The position numbers and the translations under genes are program-made. Shown in pieces: positions 10,318 to 18,712 of a stretch of 64,000 nucleotides of DNA. Origin of the DNA: Alphaproteobacteria bacterium. Lineage in GTDB: Bacteria; Pseudomonadota; Alphaproteobacteria; Rhizobiales; Devosiaceae. How positions within the stretch are numbered: position 1 is the first letter of the stretch; every line of letters starts with the position of its first letter. The notes under the pieces are model-generated. The model was not told the origin of the DNA and searched no databases. It saw only the letters and a program-made list of their open reading frames with translations. The DNA lies in the NCBI GenBank assembly GCA_018828145.1, contig JAHJWO010000054.1, positions 124,001 to 188,000 of the forward strand. The letters run 5' to 3'.

Positions 10318-11631
10318 CTAACGCGGCTTCTTGCCGAAGACGCGGATATATTCTGCCTCGCCGCCACGGGCGAGGACCTCGGCCTGCTGCAGCCAGTTGT
10401 CACGAGAGACGCGCCCCTTGAAGTTGAGCACCTCCTCGACCTTGGCGATGTCGTCCGCCGAAAAGCCAGCAACCTGGCTCCACTTGGTGATGCCCAGGGC
10501 GTTGAGACGCCCCTCGAGCACTGGACCCACACCCGAGATCAGCTTGAGATCATCCGCCCCGCCGGCTGGCGTGGCAAACAACGGCGCAGCGCCGCCCTTT
10601 TCCGCAACGGGATTGACCTCTTTGGGATTGGCCTTGGGCGCAATGATTGTGCGCGTCTTCTTGGTCGAGGTGCTGGCGCCGCCTTCGGCGGGCTCGGCCG
10701 TCTTGTCCTTGCCGGGGGCCTTGCCGCCATCGACCTTGCTAGCGTCGGATTCGGCGCCAGTCGCGGCAGGACGCATGGCCTTGTTGGGCTCGCCATCCGC
10801 ACCGGCCGACGCGTCGGCCGCCTTGCGCTCGCCTTCGGCCTTGGCCTGGGACACCTTTGCCTGCGGCGCCGGACCCTTGATGGCCGGAGCCGATTCCTCG
10901 CTGACATCCTTGGGCTTGCCGGCCGTGGTCGGCGCCTGGGGAGCAGCCGGAGCGGCAGGTGCTGCCGGGGCAGCATCGGCAGGCGGCGCGGGCGGAACGA
11001 ACTTCTCGCGCTTGGCAGTCGGGGTTTCCAGCAGCGTCGTCCGGCCGCCTTCGGCCGAAGAGTGCAGCCGTTCGATCTGCGGGCCTGGCTTGACCGTATC
11101 GGCCTTGCCGGCCTGGAACGCATCGATGATCTCGGACAGCCGATCCGGCGTCAGATCCTCGAACGTGTCGTGGAAAATGGCAACCATCGGCGCATTGACA
11201 CAGGCGCCGGCGCACTCGACCTCTTCCCAGCTCAGCGTGCCATCATCGTTCAGATGGTGCGGCTCGTGGTGGATCTTGCTCTTGCAGACCTCGATCAGCC
11301 CCTCGGCGCCGCGCAGCATGCATGGCGTCGTGCCACAAACCTGCACATGCGCCCGCGAGCCGACCGGCTGCAGCTGGAACTGGGTATAGAAGGTCGCCAC
11401 TTCCAGCACGCGGATATAGGCCATGCCGAGCATGTCGGCGATCGCCTCGATCGTGGCGCGGCTGACCCAGCCGTCCTGGTCCTGGGCGCGCATGAGCAGC
11501 GGGATGACGGCAGATTGCTGACGGCCGGCCGGGTAGAGCCCGATCTTCCATTCCGCCCATTTGGCGTTTTCAGCGGTAAAGGCGAACGCGGCCGGTTGAA
11601 CCGACTCATCCGCAAGGCGACGCGCAACCAT
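10318..11631 (-). CDS. nuoE: NADH-quinone oxidoreductase subunit E with long C-terminal extension
   Basis: Thioredoxin-like subunit carrying the 2Fe-2S cluster N1a. Residues 1 to about 200 form the normal NuoE domain, with cluster ligands in VCGTTPCM and ECAGACVN. The protein is 437 residues, roughly twice the core length. Residues about 205-355 are a low-complexity Ala/Pro/Lys linker. Residues about 357-437 are a compact helical domain beginning DDLKLISGVGPVLEGRLNAL and ending RVFGKKPR, like the helix-hairpin-helix domain seen in proteins loosely annotated as predicted 5' DNA nuclease. Such NuoE extensions occur in other Hyphomicrobiales. The ATG at 11631 overlaps the nuoD stop by one base. 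The role of the extension is unknown. Confidence 0.94.
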   Translation of the reverse strand: MVARRLADESVQPAAFAFTAENAKWAEWKIGLYPAGRQQSAVIPLLMRAQDQDGWVSRATIEAIADMLGMAYIRVLEVATFYTQFQLQPVGSRAHVQVCGTTPCMLRGAEGLIEVCKSKIHHEPHHLNDDGTLSWEEVECAGACVNAPMVAIFHDTFEDLTPDRLSEIIDAFQAGKADTVKPGPQIERLHSSAEGGRTTLLETPTAKREKFVPPAPPADAAPAAPAAPAAPQAPTTAGKPKDVSEESAPAIKGPAPQAKVSQAKAEGERKAADASAGADGEPNKAMRPAATGAESDASKVDGGKAPGKDKTAEPAEGGASTSTKKTRTIIAPKANPKEVNPVAEKGGAAPLFATPAGGADDLKLISGVGPVLEGRLNALGITKWSQVAGFSADDIAKVEEVLNFKGRVSRDNWLQQAEVLARGGEAEYIRVFGKKPR

Positions 11632-12824
11632 TAGCGATCAACCTCTCCGAACACGATATCGAGCGAGCCGAGGATGGCCGAGACGTCGGCCAGCATGTGG
11701 CCGCGGCACAGGAAATCCATGGCCGACAAATGCGCAAAACCCGGGGCCCGGATCTTGCAGCGATAAGGCTTGTTGGTGCCGTCACTGACCAGGTAGACGC
11801 CGAACTCGCCCTTGGGCGCTTCGACGGCGGCATAGACCTCGCCGGCAGGAACCTTGTAGCCTTCAGTATAGAGCTTGAAGTGATGGATCAGCGCTTCCAT
11901 CGACCGCTTCATCTCGCCACGGCTGGGCGGAACGACCTTGCCGTCGAGCGAGGAGACTGGCCCCTTGCCGTCCGGCGCGTTCAGCTTGTCCACGCACTGC
12001 TTCATGATGCGGGTCGACTGGCGCATCTCTTCCATGCGGATGAGATAGCGATCGTAGCAGTCGCCGTTCTTGCCGATCGGAATGTCGAATTCCATCTCGT
12101 CATAGCATTCGTATGGCTGGCTCTTGCGCAGGTCCCAGGCCGCGCCCGAACCACGCACCATCACGCCCGAGAAGCCCATGTTCCAGGCGTCTTCCAGCTT
12201 GACCACGCCGATATCGACGTTGCGCTGCTTGAAGATGCGGTTCTCGGTGAGCAGGCTGTCGATATCGGCCAGAGCCTTGGGGAAGGTCTCGCAGAAGGTC
12301 TCGATATCGTCGATCAATGCCTGTGGCAGGTCCTGGTGGACACCGCCCGGACGGAAATAGGCGGCGTGCATGCGCGCGCCCGAGGCACGCTCATAGAACA
12401 CCATGAGCTTTTCGCGCTGCTCGAAGCCCCAGAGCGGCGGCGTCAGCGCACCGACGTCCATGGCCTGGGTGGTGACGTTCATCAGATGCGCCAGGAGGCG
12501 CCCGATTTCCGAATAGAGCACGCGGATCAGCTGCCCGCGCCGCGGCACTTCGAGATCCAGCAGCTTCTCGACGGCCAGGGCAAAGGCATGCTCCTGGTTC
12601 ATCGGCGCCACATAGTCGAGGCGATCGAAATACGGCACGGCTTGCAGATACGTCTTGGATTCGATCAGCTTTTCGGTGCCGCGATGCAGCAGCCCGATAT
12701 GGGGATCGACGCGCTCGACGATTTCGCCGTCGAGTTCCAGAATCAGACGCAGCACACCATGCGCCGAGGGGTGCACGGGGCCAAAGTTGATGGTGAAATT
12801 GCGGACTTCGGCTTCAACGCTCAT
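11631..12824 (-). CDS. nuoD: NADH-quinone oxidoreductase subunit D (49 kDa)
   Basis: Quinone-site subunit of complex I, related to the large subunit of NiFe hydrogenases; 397 residues, the normal size for an unfused NuoD. The N-terminus [19 protein letters not shown] contains the conserved His loop at the quinone headgroup site. Further typical stretches are [28 protein letters not shown] and the C-terminal FGEVDR. The ATG at 12824 overlaps the nuoC stop by four bases (ATGA). nuoC and nuoD are separate genes here, unlike the E. coli fusion. Confidence 0.97.
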   Translation of the reverse strand: MSVEAEVRNFTINFGPVHPSAHGVLRLILELDGEIVERVDPHIGLLHRGTEKLIESKTYLQAVPYFDRLDYVAPMNQEHAFALAVEKLLDLEVPRRGQLIRVLYSEIGRLLAHLMNVTTQAMDVGALTPPLWGFEQREKLMVFYERASGARMHAAYFRPGGVHQDLPQALIDDIETFCETFPKALADIDSLLTENRIFKQRNVDIGVVKLEDAWNMGFSGVMVRGSGAAWDLRKSQPYECYDEMEFDIPIGKNGDCYDRYLIRMEEMRQSTRIMKQCVDKLNAPDGKGPVSSLDGKVVPPSRGEMKRSMEALIHHFKLYTEGYKVPAGEVYAAVEAPKGEFGVYLVSDGTNKPYRCKIRAPGFAHLSAMDFLCRGHMLADVSAILGSLDIVFGEVDR

Positions 12825-13438
12825 GGCTTGGCCTTCTCGTCACCGGGCAGCACATAATCGGTGCCTTCCCAGGGCGACAGATAGTCGAACGAACGGTATT
12901 CCTGCATCAGCTTGACGGGCTCATAGACGACGCGCTTGCGCTCCTCGTCATAGCGGACCTCGACGAACCCGGTCGTCGGAAAATCCTTGCGCAGCGGATG
13001 ACCGTCAAAACCATAGTCGGTCAGGATACGGCGCAGGTCGCCATGGCCCGAAAACAGCATGCCGTAGAGATCATAGGCCTCGCGCTCGAACCACTCAGCG
13101 CCCTTGAATACGCCGGTAATGCTCGGCACCGGCGTCACGTCGTCGGCCGTCAGCTTGACGCGGACGCGCTGATTCAAGTGCGGGCTCATGAAGTGATAGA
13201 CCACGTCGAACCGCTCATCGCGCGCCGGATAATCGGCACCGCACACATCGACAAAGCTGATGAAGCGGCAACGCGGATCGTCGCGCAGGAAAGTGGCAAC
13301 CGCCACGATTGCGTCGCGTTCTACGTTCAGGGTCAGTTCGCCAAAGGCCACTTCCTGGGACAGGACAGCCGTGCCCAGCGAGCGAGCAATATGCTCGCCA
13401 AGGTCCACGAGCGGATCGACCTGGATAGTTTCATCCAT
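12821..13438 (-). CDS. nuoC: NADH-quinone oxidoreductase subunit C (30 kDa)
   Basis: Peripheral-arm structural subunit of complex I, 205 residues. The family signature [21 protein letters not shown] and the [20 protein letters not shown] stretch are present, followed by [19 protein letters not shown], which ends the conserved core. It binds no cofactor and packs against NuoD and NuoI. It follows nuoB by 9 bases and overlaps nuoD by four. Confidence 0.97.
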   Translation of the reverse strand: MDETIQVDPLVDLGEHIARSLGTAVLSQEVAFGELTLNVERDAIVAVATFLRDDPRCRFISFVDVCGADYPARDERFDVVYHFMSPHLNQRVRVKLTADDVTPVPSITGVFKGAEWFEREAYDLYGMLFSGHGDLRRILTDYGFDGHPLRKDFPTTGFVEVRYDEERKRVVYEPVKLMQEYRSFDYLSPWEGTDYVLPGDEKAKP

Positions 13439-13447
13439 TCTGGGAAC

Positions 13448-14029
13448 CTAGCGTTCGATGGTGCCGGTGCGGCGGATTTTCTTTTGCAGCAGCAGGATGC
13501 CGTAAAGAAGCGCTTCTGCCGTGGGCGGGCAGCCGGGAACATAGACGTCCACCGGCAAGACGCGGTCACAGCCGCGCACGACCGAATATGAATAGTGATA
13601 GTAGCCGCCGCCATTGGCACAGCTGCCCATGGAGATGACGTAGCGCGGCTCCGGCATCTGGTCATAAACCTTGCGCAGCGCCGGAGCCATCTTGTTGGTC
13701 AGGGTGCCGGCGACGATCAGCACGTCCGACTGACGCGGCGAAGCGCGCGGCGCCGTACCGAAACGCTCGATATCGTAGCGTGGCATCGACATCTGCATCA
13801 TCTCGACGGCGCAGCAGGCCAGGCCCGTCTGCATCCACATCAGCGAGCCGGTACGCGCCCAGTTGACGAGCTGCGACACGGTCGAAACCAGAAAGCCCTT
13901 GTCGGCCAGCTCGTCGGTCACGTCGGTGAAGAACGGATCCGTGGCGCCTGCAGCCTGATTGGTGCGCGGGTCGACAAGCCCAGTCGGACGTGGCGCCACC
14001 AGCGTACCGGTTGGTTCACTCAATCCCAT
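13448..14029 (-). CDS. nuoB: NADH-quinone oxidoreductase subunit B
   Basis: Subunit carrying the terminal 4Fe-4S cluster N2, which hands electrons to quinone. Ligand cysteines are visible in [18 protein letters not shown] and VPGCPP. The start is taken as the ATG at 14029 (193 residues, [13 protein letters not shown]...), since an AAGGGG ribosome-binding site sits about seven bases upstream and this N-terminus resembles those of related NuoB proteins. An in-frame ATG at 14050 would add seven residues but lacks such a site. The chosen start overlaps the nuoA stop by 10 bases. Confidence 0.95.
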   Translation of the reverse strand: MGLSEPTGTLVAPRPTGLVDPRTNQAAGATDPFFTDVTDELADKGFLVSTVSQLVNWARTGSLMWMQTGLACCAVEMMQMSMPRYDIERFGTAPRASPRQSDVLIVAGTLTNKMAPALRKVYDQMPEPRYVISMGSCANGGGYYHYSYSVVRGCDRVLPVDVYVPGCPPTAEALLYGILLLQKKIRRTGTIER

Positions 14030-14385
14030 TCCAGGGCCCCTTTCCGCCATTCATAGATAAAGCCGACGGTCAGTACGCCGAGGAAGATCATCATCGACCA
14101 GAACCCGAACCAGCCGACATCATGGAAGGCCACCGCCCACGGAAACAGGAACGCCACTTCAAGGTCGAAGATGATGAAGAGAATCGACACGAGATAGAAT
14201 CGCACGTCGAACTTCATGCGCGCATCGTCGAAGGCGTCAAAACCTGCTTCGAACGCCGAAACCTTCTCGGGATCGGGGTTCTTCACGGCGACAATGAAAG
14301 GAGCAACCAGGAGGGCCAGTCCGATAACGCCGGCCACGGCGATAAAGATGACAATCGGCAGATAGTCGCTGAGCAAATCAGTCAT
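14020..14385 (-). CDS. nuoA: NADH-quinone oxidoreductase subunit A
   Basis: Small three-helix membrane subunit of complex I, 121 residues, first gene of the operon. The loop between helices 1 and 2 has the conserved [20 protein letters not shown], in which many relatives have a cysteine (YECG) that is here replaced by [26 protein letters not shown] follows. The ATG at 14385 ([14 protein letters not shown]) is preferred to the upstream TTG at 14439 because it matches family length. Only a weak CAGG ribosome-binding site is present. Confidence 0.95.
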   Translation of the reverse strand: MTDLLSDYLPIVIFIAVAGVIGLALLVAPFIVAVKNPDPEKVSAFEAGFDAFDDARMKFDVRFYLVSILFIIFDLEVAFLFPWAVAFHDVGWFGFWSMMIFLGVLTVGFIYEWRKGALEWD

Positions 14386-14664
14386 GCGGCAGCCTGTTTC
14401 TAGGCCGGTCGGGCGACCGGGGTTGCGAGGGTTGCGCAAGCAATTGGGGCAAGCGAACCAACGCGACAGTTGATGGCTTGGGCTTAGACCTTTGGCTATC
14501 GGGTTTCAAGGGAAAGAAAATATGACCAGAATAATCATATATTCAATCGCCAAATGCCCGCAAGATTAGCCACCATCTCGCAAATTGGGCGACAAAAGCA
14601 TTCTGCGATCTTCGCCGATTTTGGATTCCATCCACCCTGTGGTGATGGCCACCAGATGGCAAAA
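14386..14664 (-). promoter_or_regulatory. Upstream region of the nuo operon, with an AT-rich dyad
   Basis: No gene is seen here. The stretch between nuoA and the upstream terminators must hold the nuo promoter. It contains a markedly AT-rich block at about 14515-14552, with the inverted repeat ATATGA-N9-TCATAT at 14520-14540. No convincing -35/-10 pair could be fixed by eye, so the promoter position is an inference from location. Confidence 0.4.
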
Positions 14665-14720
14665 GGCCCGCATAAAGCGGGCCAAAAACCAAAACGGCGA
14701 ACCACTGCTGTGGTTCGCCG
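14665..14720 (-). terminator. Tandem Rho-independent terminators after the first beta-barrel gene
   Basis: Two hairpins read on the minus strand downstream of the gene ending at 14781. The first is a 10-bp stem CGGCGAACCA/TGGTTCGCCG (14695-14720), followed on the transcript by TTTTGGTTTTT. The second is GGCCCGC-ATAAA-GCGGGCC (14665-14683), followed by TTTT. They separate the outer-membrane protein gene from the nuo operon. Confidence 0.85.
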
Positions 14721-14780
14721 AATTGGGTTTGCAAGACGCTAGGTCGAGAGGGCGGCGAACCGCCCTGCCGATTGCAAAAC

Positions 14781-15359
14781 TTAGAAGTGGTAGTACACGC
14801 CGACGGTTGCCTTGGCCGTTTCGAAGAACGGGTCAGCAGCGCCGTCGAAGTCACCCTGGCCAACCAGTTCACCGCGGACGGAGATCGAGTCGGTCACAGC
14901 CAGTTCGACGCCGCCGCCGAGCTGGTACACGCCCTGGTTGAAACCAGTGCGGTTGTTGGTGCCAACGCCACCGATGGCATAGACGAGGACCGAATCGGTC
15001 ACAACGGCACCAGCACGCAGGTTGGCGAAGAATTCGCCGGTGCTGAACGCGTTGTTCCAGATGTAGTCGCCGGTGACTTCAACGCCGACCAGCAGCGGGT
15101 CCATCGGCAGGAAGTTCACGCCGGCAGCAACGCCGAGGACGCCCGAGGTCGAGCTGATCGGATAGCCGGCATAGGTGCTGGCGTCGGAACCGGTGAACTG
15201 GCCACCAGCGCGAGCGCCGACATAGAGACCTTCCCAATCGAAGCCAGCAGCTTCATAGATCGGCTGCGGGGTCGTCGGGATGATGAGGTCGGCGGCCTGA
15301 GCACCACCAGCGAGCAGCGCGGCAGCAGCCACACCGAGAGAAAGCGAACGTACAAACAT
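14781..15359 (-). CDS. Small outer-membrane beta-barrel protein (OmpA-like barrel / Omp25 type)
   Basis: 192-residue exported protein predicted to form an eight-stranded outer-membrane barrel. A Sec signal peptide (MFVRSLSLGVAAAALLAGGAQA, cut before ADLI) is followed by the FDWEGLYVGARAGGQ stretch typical of rhizobial barrel proteins. The C-terminus ends VGVYYHF, with a terminal aromatic residue as needed for BAM-mediated insertion. The ATG at 15359 was chosen over that at 15374 because GGGAG lies eight bases before it. It is paralogous to the next gene upstream; both share GFDW-x-G-x-Y and GGGVELAVTDSISV. Ligand or exact role unknown. Confidence 0.85.
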   Translation of the reverse strand: MFVRSLSLGVAAAALLAGGAQAADLIIPTTPQPIYEAAGFDWEGLYVGARAGGQFTGSDASTYAGYPISSTSGVLGVAAGVNFLPMDPLLVGVEVTGDYIWNNAFSTGEFFANLRAGAVVTDSVLVYAIGGVGTNNRTGFNQGVYQLGGGVELAVTDSISVRGELVGQGDFDGAADPFFETAKATVGVYYHF

Positions 15360-15397
15360 ATCTTGCACTCCCATAGAGTTAACCGTAGTCGACCGAC

Positions 15398-15426
15398 TAG
15401 ATGCATCAGCTCAACGCGCGTGACAA
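15398..15426 (-). promoter_or_regulatory. Candidate sigma-70 promoter of the first beta-barrel gene
   Basis: On the minus strand, TTGTCA (15421-15426) and CATCTA (15398-15403) are separated by 17 bases, about 40 bases before the start codon. The -35 is good and the -10 is fair. This is a visual match only. Confidence 0.4.
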
Positions 15427-15512
15427 GCCTCGGTTCGCTCAAATCACTCAGTGCGGATAAGATTCGATGACCATTTGCGGGGGTGTGTTGCCTCAATACC
15501 GCGCAATTGGCT

Positions 15513-15529
15513 CAATTTGAGACAAATTG
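15513..15529. repeat. 17-bp perfect inverted repeat, possible operator
   Basis: CAATTTG-AGA-CAAATTG is a perfect dyad with 7-bp arms in the 306-bp gap between the two barrel genes, about 90 bp upstream of the candidate promoter of the first. It is not part of a terminator, as no T-run follows. It could be a regulator site; the regulator is unknown. Confidence 0.4.
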
Positions 15530-15611
15530 CACCTATCGGCCGCGCCTGCAGGGCGACGAGGTGTCGCAATCGGGGCGTGACCGAGTCGCGCCGCCAAACG
15601 AGCGCCGCAAC

Positions 15612-15638
15612 AAAAAGGCCCCGTCGGAGCGGGGCCTT
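15612..15638 (-). terminator. Rho-independent terminator of the second beta-barrel gene
   Basis: A 9-bp stem AAGGCCCCG/CGGGGCCTT with a six-base loop, followed on the minus strand by a T-run, 27 bases past the stop of the gene at 15666. Confidence 0.88.
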
Positions 15639-15665
15639 GATTCGATAATTCCTGCCGCTGGCACG

Positions 15666-16211
15666 CTAGAAGTGGAAGTTCGCGCCCACCGTGAACTGGT
15701 CCTTGGCATTGCCGCCATTAAGCGGAAATCCGTGCAGGTACTGCGCCTCCACCGAGATGCTGTCGGTGACCGCCAGTTCCACGCCGCCGCCCAGCAGGGC
15801 GTCGCTCTCGTCGGGTGCCCCCAGGTCAATGCCATAGCCGCCCGCGCCGTAGACGACGACATCATCGGTCACCACGAGACCGGCCCGACCAAGGATCTGG
15901 CCATAGGTGGTCTCGCCCACATCGCCGGTAATGCCATGGACGGCGACTTCGGCGCCCATGAGATAGAAGTCAAACTGCGCGTTGACGCCCGCCTGAATGC
16001 CAAGGCCATATTGCGTACCGCTGGTCGCGCCGTTCTGGGCCGCGCCGTAAACACCAGCATAGAAGCCATTCCAGTCAAATCCGGACTCTTCATAGACCGG
16101 CATTTCGACCGGTGTGCTGGTGGGAACAGTGATCATGTCTGCCGCAAGGGCTGTGCCCGCGAAGAGCGCGGTGGCGAGCGTCGTAAACGCCAAAGTCTTG
16201 AACAAGCTCAT
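15666..16211 (-). CDS. Small outer-membrane beta-barrel protein, paralogue of the neighbouring gene
   Basis: 181 residues. The protein starts MSLFKTLAFTTLATALFAGTALA, a clear signal peptide, followed by ADMITV and then SGFDWNGFYAGVYGAAQNG, the same barrel signature as the gene at 14781. It ends FTVGANFHF with the C-terminal phenylalanine needed for outer-membrane insertion. An AAGGAG ribosome-binding site seven bases before the ATG fixes the start at 16211; the longer open frame upstream has no such site. Both barrel genes lie in tandem on the minus strand, each with its own terminator, suggesting an old duplication. Function beyond outer-membrane localisation is unknown. Confidence 0.83.
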   Translation of the reverse strand: MSLFKTLAFTTLATALFAGTALAADMITVPTSTPVEMPVYEESGFDWNGFYAGVYGAAQNGATSGTQYGLGIQAGVNAQFDFYLMGAEVAVHGITGDVGETTYGQILGRAGLVVTDDVVVYGAGGYGIDLGAPDESDALLGGGVELAVTDSISVEAQYLHGFPLNGGNAKDQFTVGANFHF

Positions 16212-16427
16212 CGCCGTTCTCCTTGCTGCTGGACCATCCCTTGATGAACGCGGCGCCATAGGGCCGGTTCCGCCTAGGTCGCGTACCGCTCCCGGACCAC
16301 CAAATCGGGATGCCCGGGAGCCAATCACCCCGTTTTGTCCAACATTCCCGGCAAAAACCCGACACCCACGGGGCCAAAATAGGGCGTCGGGTAGCAGTTG
16401 CCGAACAGCCACACCGTGCCGGCGCGC

Positions 16428-17159
16428 CTACAGCGTACCCACCAGCACAGGCTCGTCGCGATAGGCGTCGGGGAAGATCGACTTCAGCGCCGCGATCTTG
16501 GGCAGGTCATGATAGACGATATAGGGCCAGGTCGGATTGAGCGTCAGGAAATCCTGATGGTACTGCTCGGCGTCATAGAAGGCGTCCAGCGGTTCGATCG
16601 TCGTTACGATCGGCCCCTCGAACAGGCCCGTATCATCGAGCTGCGCGATATAGCTGCGGGCGATCTCGGCCTGTTCATCGCTGCCCACGAAGATTGTCGA
16701 GCGATACTGCGTACCGCGGTCGGGGCCCTGGTAGTTCAGCTGCGTCGGATTATGCGCCACCGAGAAGTAGATCTGCAGCAGATCGCCATAGCTCACCACG
16801 GATGGGTCATAGGTCACCTCCACCGCTTCGGCATGGCCCGTCGTACCGCTATTGGTCTGTTCGTAGGTCGCGGTTTCCGCCGCGCCCCCGGAATAGCCCG
16901 AGACCGCGCGCGTCACGCCCTTCACATGCTGGAACACCCCCTGCACGCCCCAGAAGCATCCGCCGGCAAAGACGGCCGTTGCAGAGGTGCCGGTCTCGCT
17001 GAGGTCCGTCAGTGGTGCGGGGATGACCACTGGCGCCTCCTGGGCGGCGGCCGGTTGGCTCCAAAGGCCAAGCGCCATGGCGGGCAGGACGAGCATGGCC
17101 GCCAACGTGGCGCGCCAGCTGGCGGCGCGATCGTGTGCAATGGTGAGTGAGCGAGACAT
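16428..17159 (-). CDS. msrA: Peptide-methionine (S)-S-oxide reductase, exported
   Basis: Reduces methionine-S-sulfoxide in damaged proteins. The catalytic motif AGGCFWG places the nucleophile at Cys68. The family blocks SGYSGG, HAEAVEVTYDP and the C-terminal QYHQDFL are present. The protein is 243 residues because of an N-terminal segment of about 40 that looks like a signal peptide (basic start, hydrophobic core LAAMLVLPAMALGL, then PAAAQ). It therefore probably acts in the periplasm, whereas most MsrA proteins are cytosolic. No further cysteines follow Cys68, so the resolving step presumably needs an external thiol. AAGG precedes the ATG by seven bases. Confidence 0.93.
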   Translation of the reverse strand: MSRSLTIAHDRAASWRATLAAMLVLPAMALGLWSQPAAAQEAPVVIPAPLTDLSETGTSATAVFAGGCFWGVQGVFQHVKGVTRAVSGYSGGAAETATYEQTNSGTTGHAEAVEVTYDPSVVSYGDLLQIYFSVAHNPTQLNYQGPDRGTQYRSTIFVGSDEQAEIARSYIAQLDDTGLFEGPIVTTIEPLDAFYDAEQYHQDFLTLNPTWPYIVYHDLPKIAALKSIFPDAYRDEPVLVGTL

Positions 17160-17301
17160 TTGCGAACCCTTGGTTGAGGCAGTTGCCCGTAAGTTCGACT
17201 TATATGCGCTCTGGGTTACATCGGATCAGCCGCTTCACGCGGAAATGAACCAGAACTCTGGGCTGAAACTGAGGGAAAGGTGCGCAAACCCTGGAAAAGG
17301 G

Positions 17302-17378
<77 letters not shown>

Positions 17379-17609
17379 AGCGCTTGCAAACAAGTCGTTC
17401 GCGCAACGTGGCGTCCGTTTACCCAGCCCTCAGGGGCAAGTCAAGCGAGCAAGTCGCCATCCAGGCGACATTTTCATGAATGCGGCTTCAGGCTGTGGAA
17501 AAAGCCCGGCGCAACAAGGTCTAGCGCATGATTCTGGATGTGAAGGATGAGAAGCACCCGCTGCCAGCATGCTGGCACTTTGCTTGCAGGTTTCGCGGTG
17601 GAGGGAGAA

Positions 17610-17685
17610 TGGTGGGCGATGACGGACTCGAACCGCCGACATCCTCGGTGTAAACGAGGCGCTCTACCAACTGAGCTAATCGCCC
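17610..17685 (-). tRNA. tRNA-Val (anticodon TAC)
   Basis: 76-nt cloverleaf on the minus strand with an encoded CCA. The acceptor stem pairs GGGCGAT with ATCGCCC. The anticodon arm is CCTCG-TTTACAC-CGAGG and the T-arm has GGTTCGAGTC. It lies upstream of tRNA-Asp on the same strand and the two may be transcribed together. Confidence 0.95.
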
Positions 17686-17754
17686 GCCGGGCCGGATCGG
17701 CCTTGGCAAGGTGGCCCTGATTAGGGCCCCTGCCCGCTATCGTCAACCGGCAAA

Positions 17755-17787
17755 TGAAATGGCCCCGGCGCGATGCGCACGGGGCCG
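17755..17787 (-). terminator. Terminator after the HU gene
   Basis: A GGCCCCG/CGGGGCC stem (17761-17767 with 17780-17786), read on the minus strand and followed by ATTTCATTT, starts 26 bases past the HU stop codon. The T-run is interrupted, so strength is uncertain. Confidence 0.65.
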
Positions 17788-17812
17788 ATCGTCGTAGTGA
17801 TCCGACGTGATC

Positions 17813-18085
17813 TTAGTTGATCGCGTCCTTCAGGCCCTTGCCGGGCTTGAACTTGGCCTGGTTGGAGGCCGGGATCTGGATTTCAGCGCCAGTGGCAGGG
17901 TTGCGGCCGGTCGAAGCCTTGCGTGCCGACACGGCAAAGGTGCCGAAACCGACGAGGCGGACTTCTTCGCCAGCCTTCAGGGAGCCGGTGATGGCCTCGA
18001 ACACTGCGTCAACCGCTTCAGCGGCCTGTGCCTTGGTGATCGTCGCTTTGTCGGCGACGACGCCAACCAGATCGTTCTTGTTCAT
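17813..18085 (-). CDS. hupB: DNA-binding protein HU
   Basis: 90-residue histone-like nucleoid protein that binds and bends DNA as a dimer. The length and sequence are typical: MNKNDLVGVVADKATITKAQ at the N-terminus, the VRLVGFGTFAVSARKA core, and the arm motif GRNPATGAEIQIPAS that enters the minor groove. A GAGG ribosome-binding site lies seven bases before the ATG. It stands alone between tRNA-Val and the divergent ArsR-family gene. Confidence 0.97.
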   Translation of the reverse strand: MNKNDLVGVVADKATITKAQAAEAVDAVFEAITGSLKAGEEVRLVGFGTFAVSARKASTGRNPATGAEIQIPASNQAKFKPGKGLKDAIN

Positions 18086-18323
18086 AGCGTTTCCTCACAG
18101 TGGATTTGCCCGCCCTCGCTGGCGAAGCCTAAAACGCGGCAACCCTTGGTCGATTCTGAGTGAAACGCAAGGATTTCCGGGCTTTTTGCGAGGCCGGACG
18201 GTGCAAAGCTGTTAATGGACCGGAAAGATTGGCCCTGCAAGTCCGGATTGTAGGTTTTCGCCCGTTTTCCGGGCTTTCCTGCGGGTTCCGAGGCTATTCG
18301 GCAACCGCGGGCATGGCGTAAAT
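18086..18323. other. Non-coding stretch between HU and the ArsR operator
   Basis: Together with the operator at 18324-18371 this forms the 306-bp divergent gap. The hupB promoter must be here, but no clear -35/-10 pair was found by eye. No other gene is seen. Confidence 0.5.
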
Positions 18324-18371
18324 GCAGGCAAATGCCTGCCCTTGACATGCAGGTATTTGCCTGCATATTGT
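18324..18371 (+). promoter_or_regulatory. Promoter with two operator palindromes before the ArsR-family gene
   Basis: Two copies of GCAGG-N6-CCTGC stand at 18324-18339 and 18349-18364, with centres exactly 25 bp apart. The promoter is TTGACA (18342-18347) with TATTGT (18366-18371), 18 bp apart. The second palindrome fills the spacer and the first lies just upstream of the -35. This is the layout expected for autorepression by the regulator that starts at 18392. Confidence 0.75.
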
Positions 18372-18391
18372 AGTGCAGATTTGAGAGAACG

Positions 18392-18712
18392 ATGGACGCA
18401 GACAAGGTTTTCAAGGCCCTGGCCGACCCCACCCGCAGGCAACTGCTCGACCTGTTGCACGAGAAAAACGGCCAGACGCTCAGCCAGCTTTGCGAAAACC
18501 TGGCCATGGCGCGGCAATCGGCAACGCAGCACCTCGCTTTGCTCGAAGAGGCCAACCTGGTCAGCACGGCAAAGCGCGGCAGGGAAAAGCTGCATTTCAT
18601 CAACCCCGTGCCCCTGCACGATATCTACGAGCGCTGGGTGCGCAAATTCGAACTTGAGCGGCTCAAGACGCTGCACGACCTGAAGACGGAACTCGAAGGA
18701 AACCAGGAATGA
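18392..18712 (+). CDS. ArsR-family winged-helix transcriptional repressor
   Basis: 106 residues. The winged-helix fold is evident from FKALADPTRRQLLDLLHEKN near residue 6, the recognition-helix region MARQSATQHLALLEEANLV near 43, and the wing KRGREKLHFINPVPL. No cysteine pair for metal sensing is present, so it belongs to the non-metal ArsR branch usually linked to SRPBCC partner genes. Its stop overlaps the next start (ATGA), so both are cotranscribed. Two palindromes in its own promoter indicate autoregulation (inference). The ligand or signal is unknown. Confidence 0.9.
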   Translation: MDADKVFKALADPTRRQLLDLLHEKNGQTLSQLCENLAMARQSATQHLALLEEANLVSTAKRGREKLHFINPVPLHDIYERWVRKFELERLKTLHDLKTELEGNQE

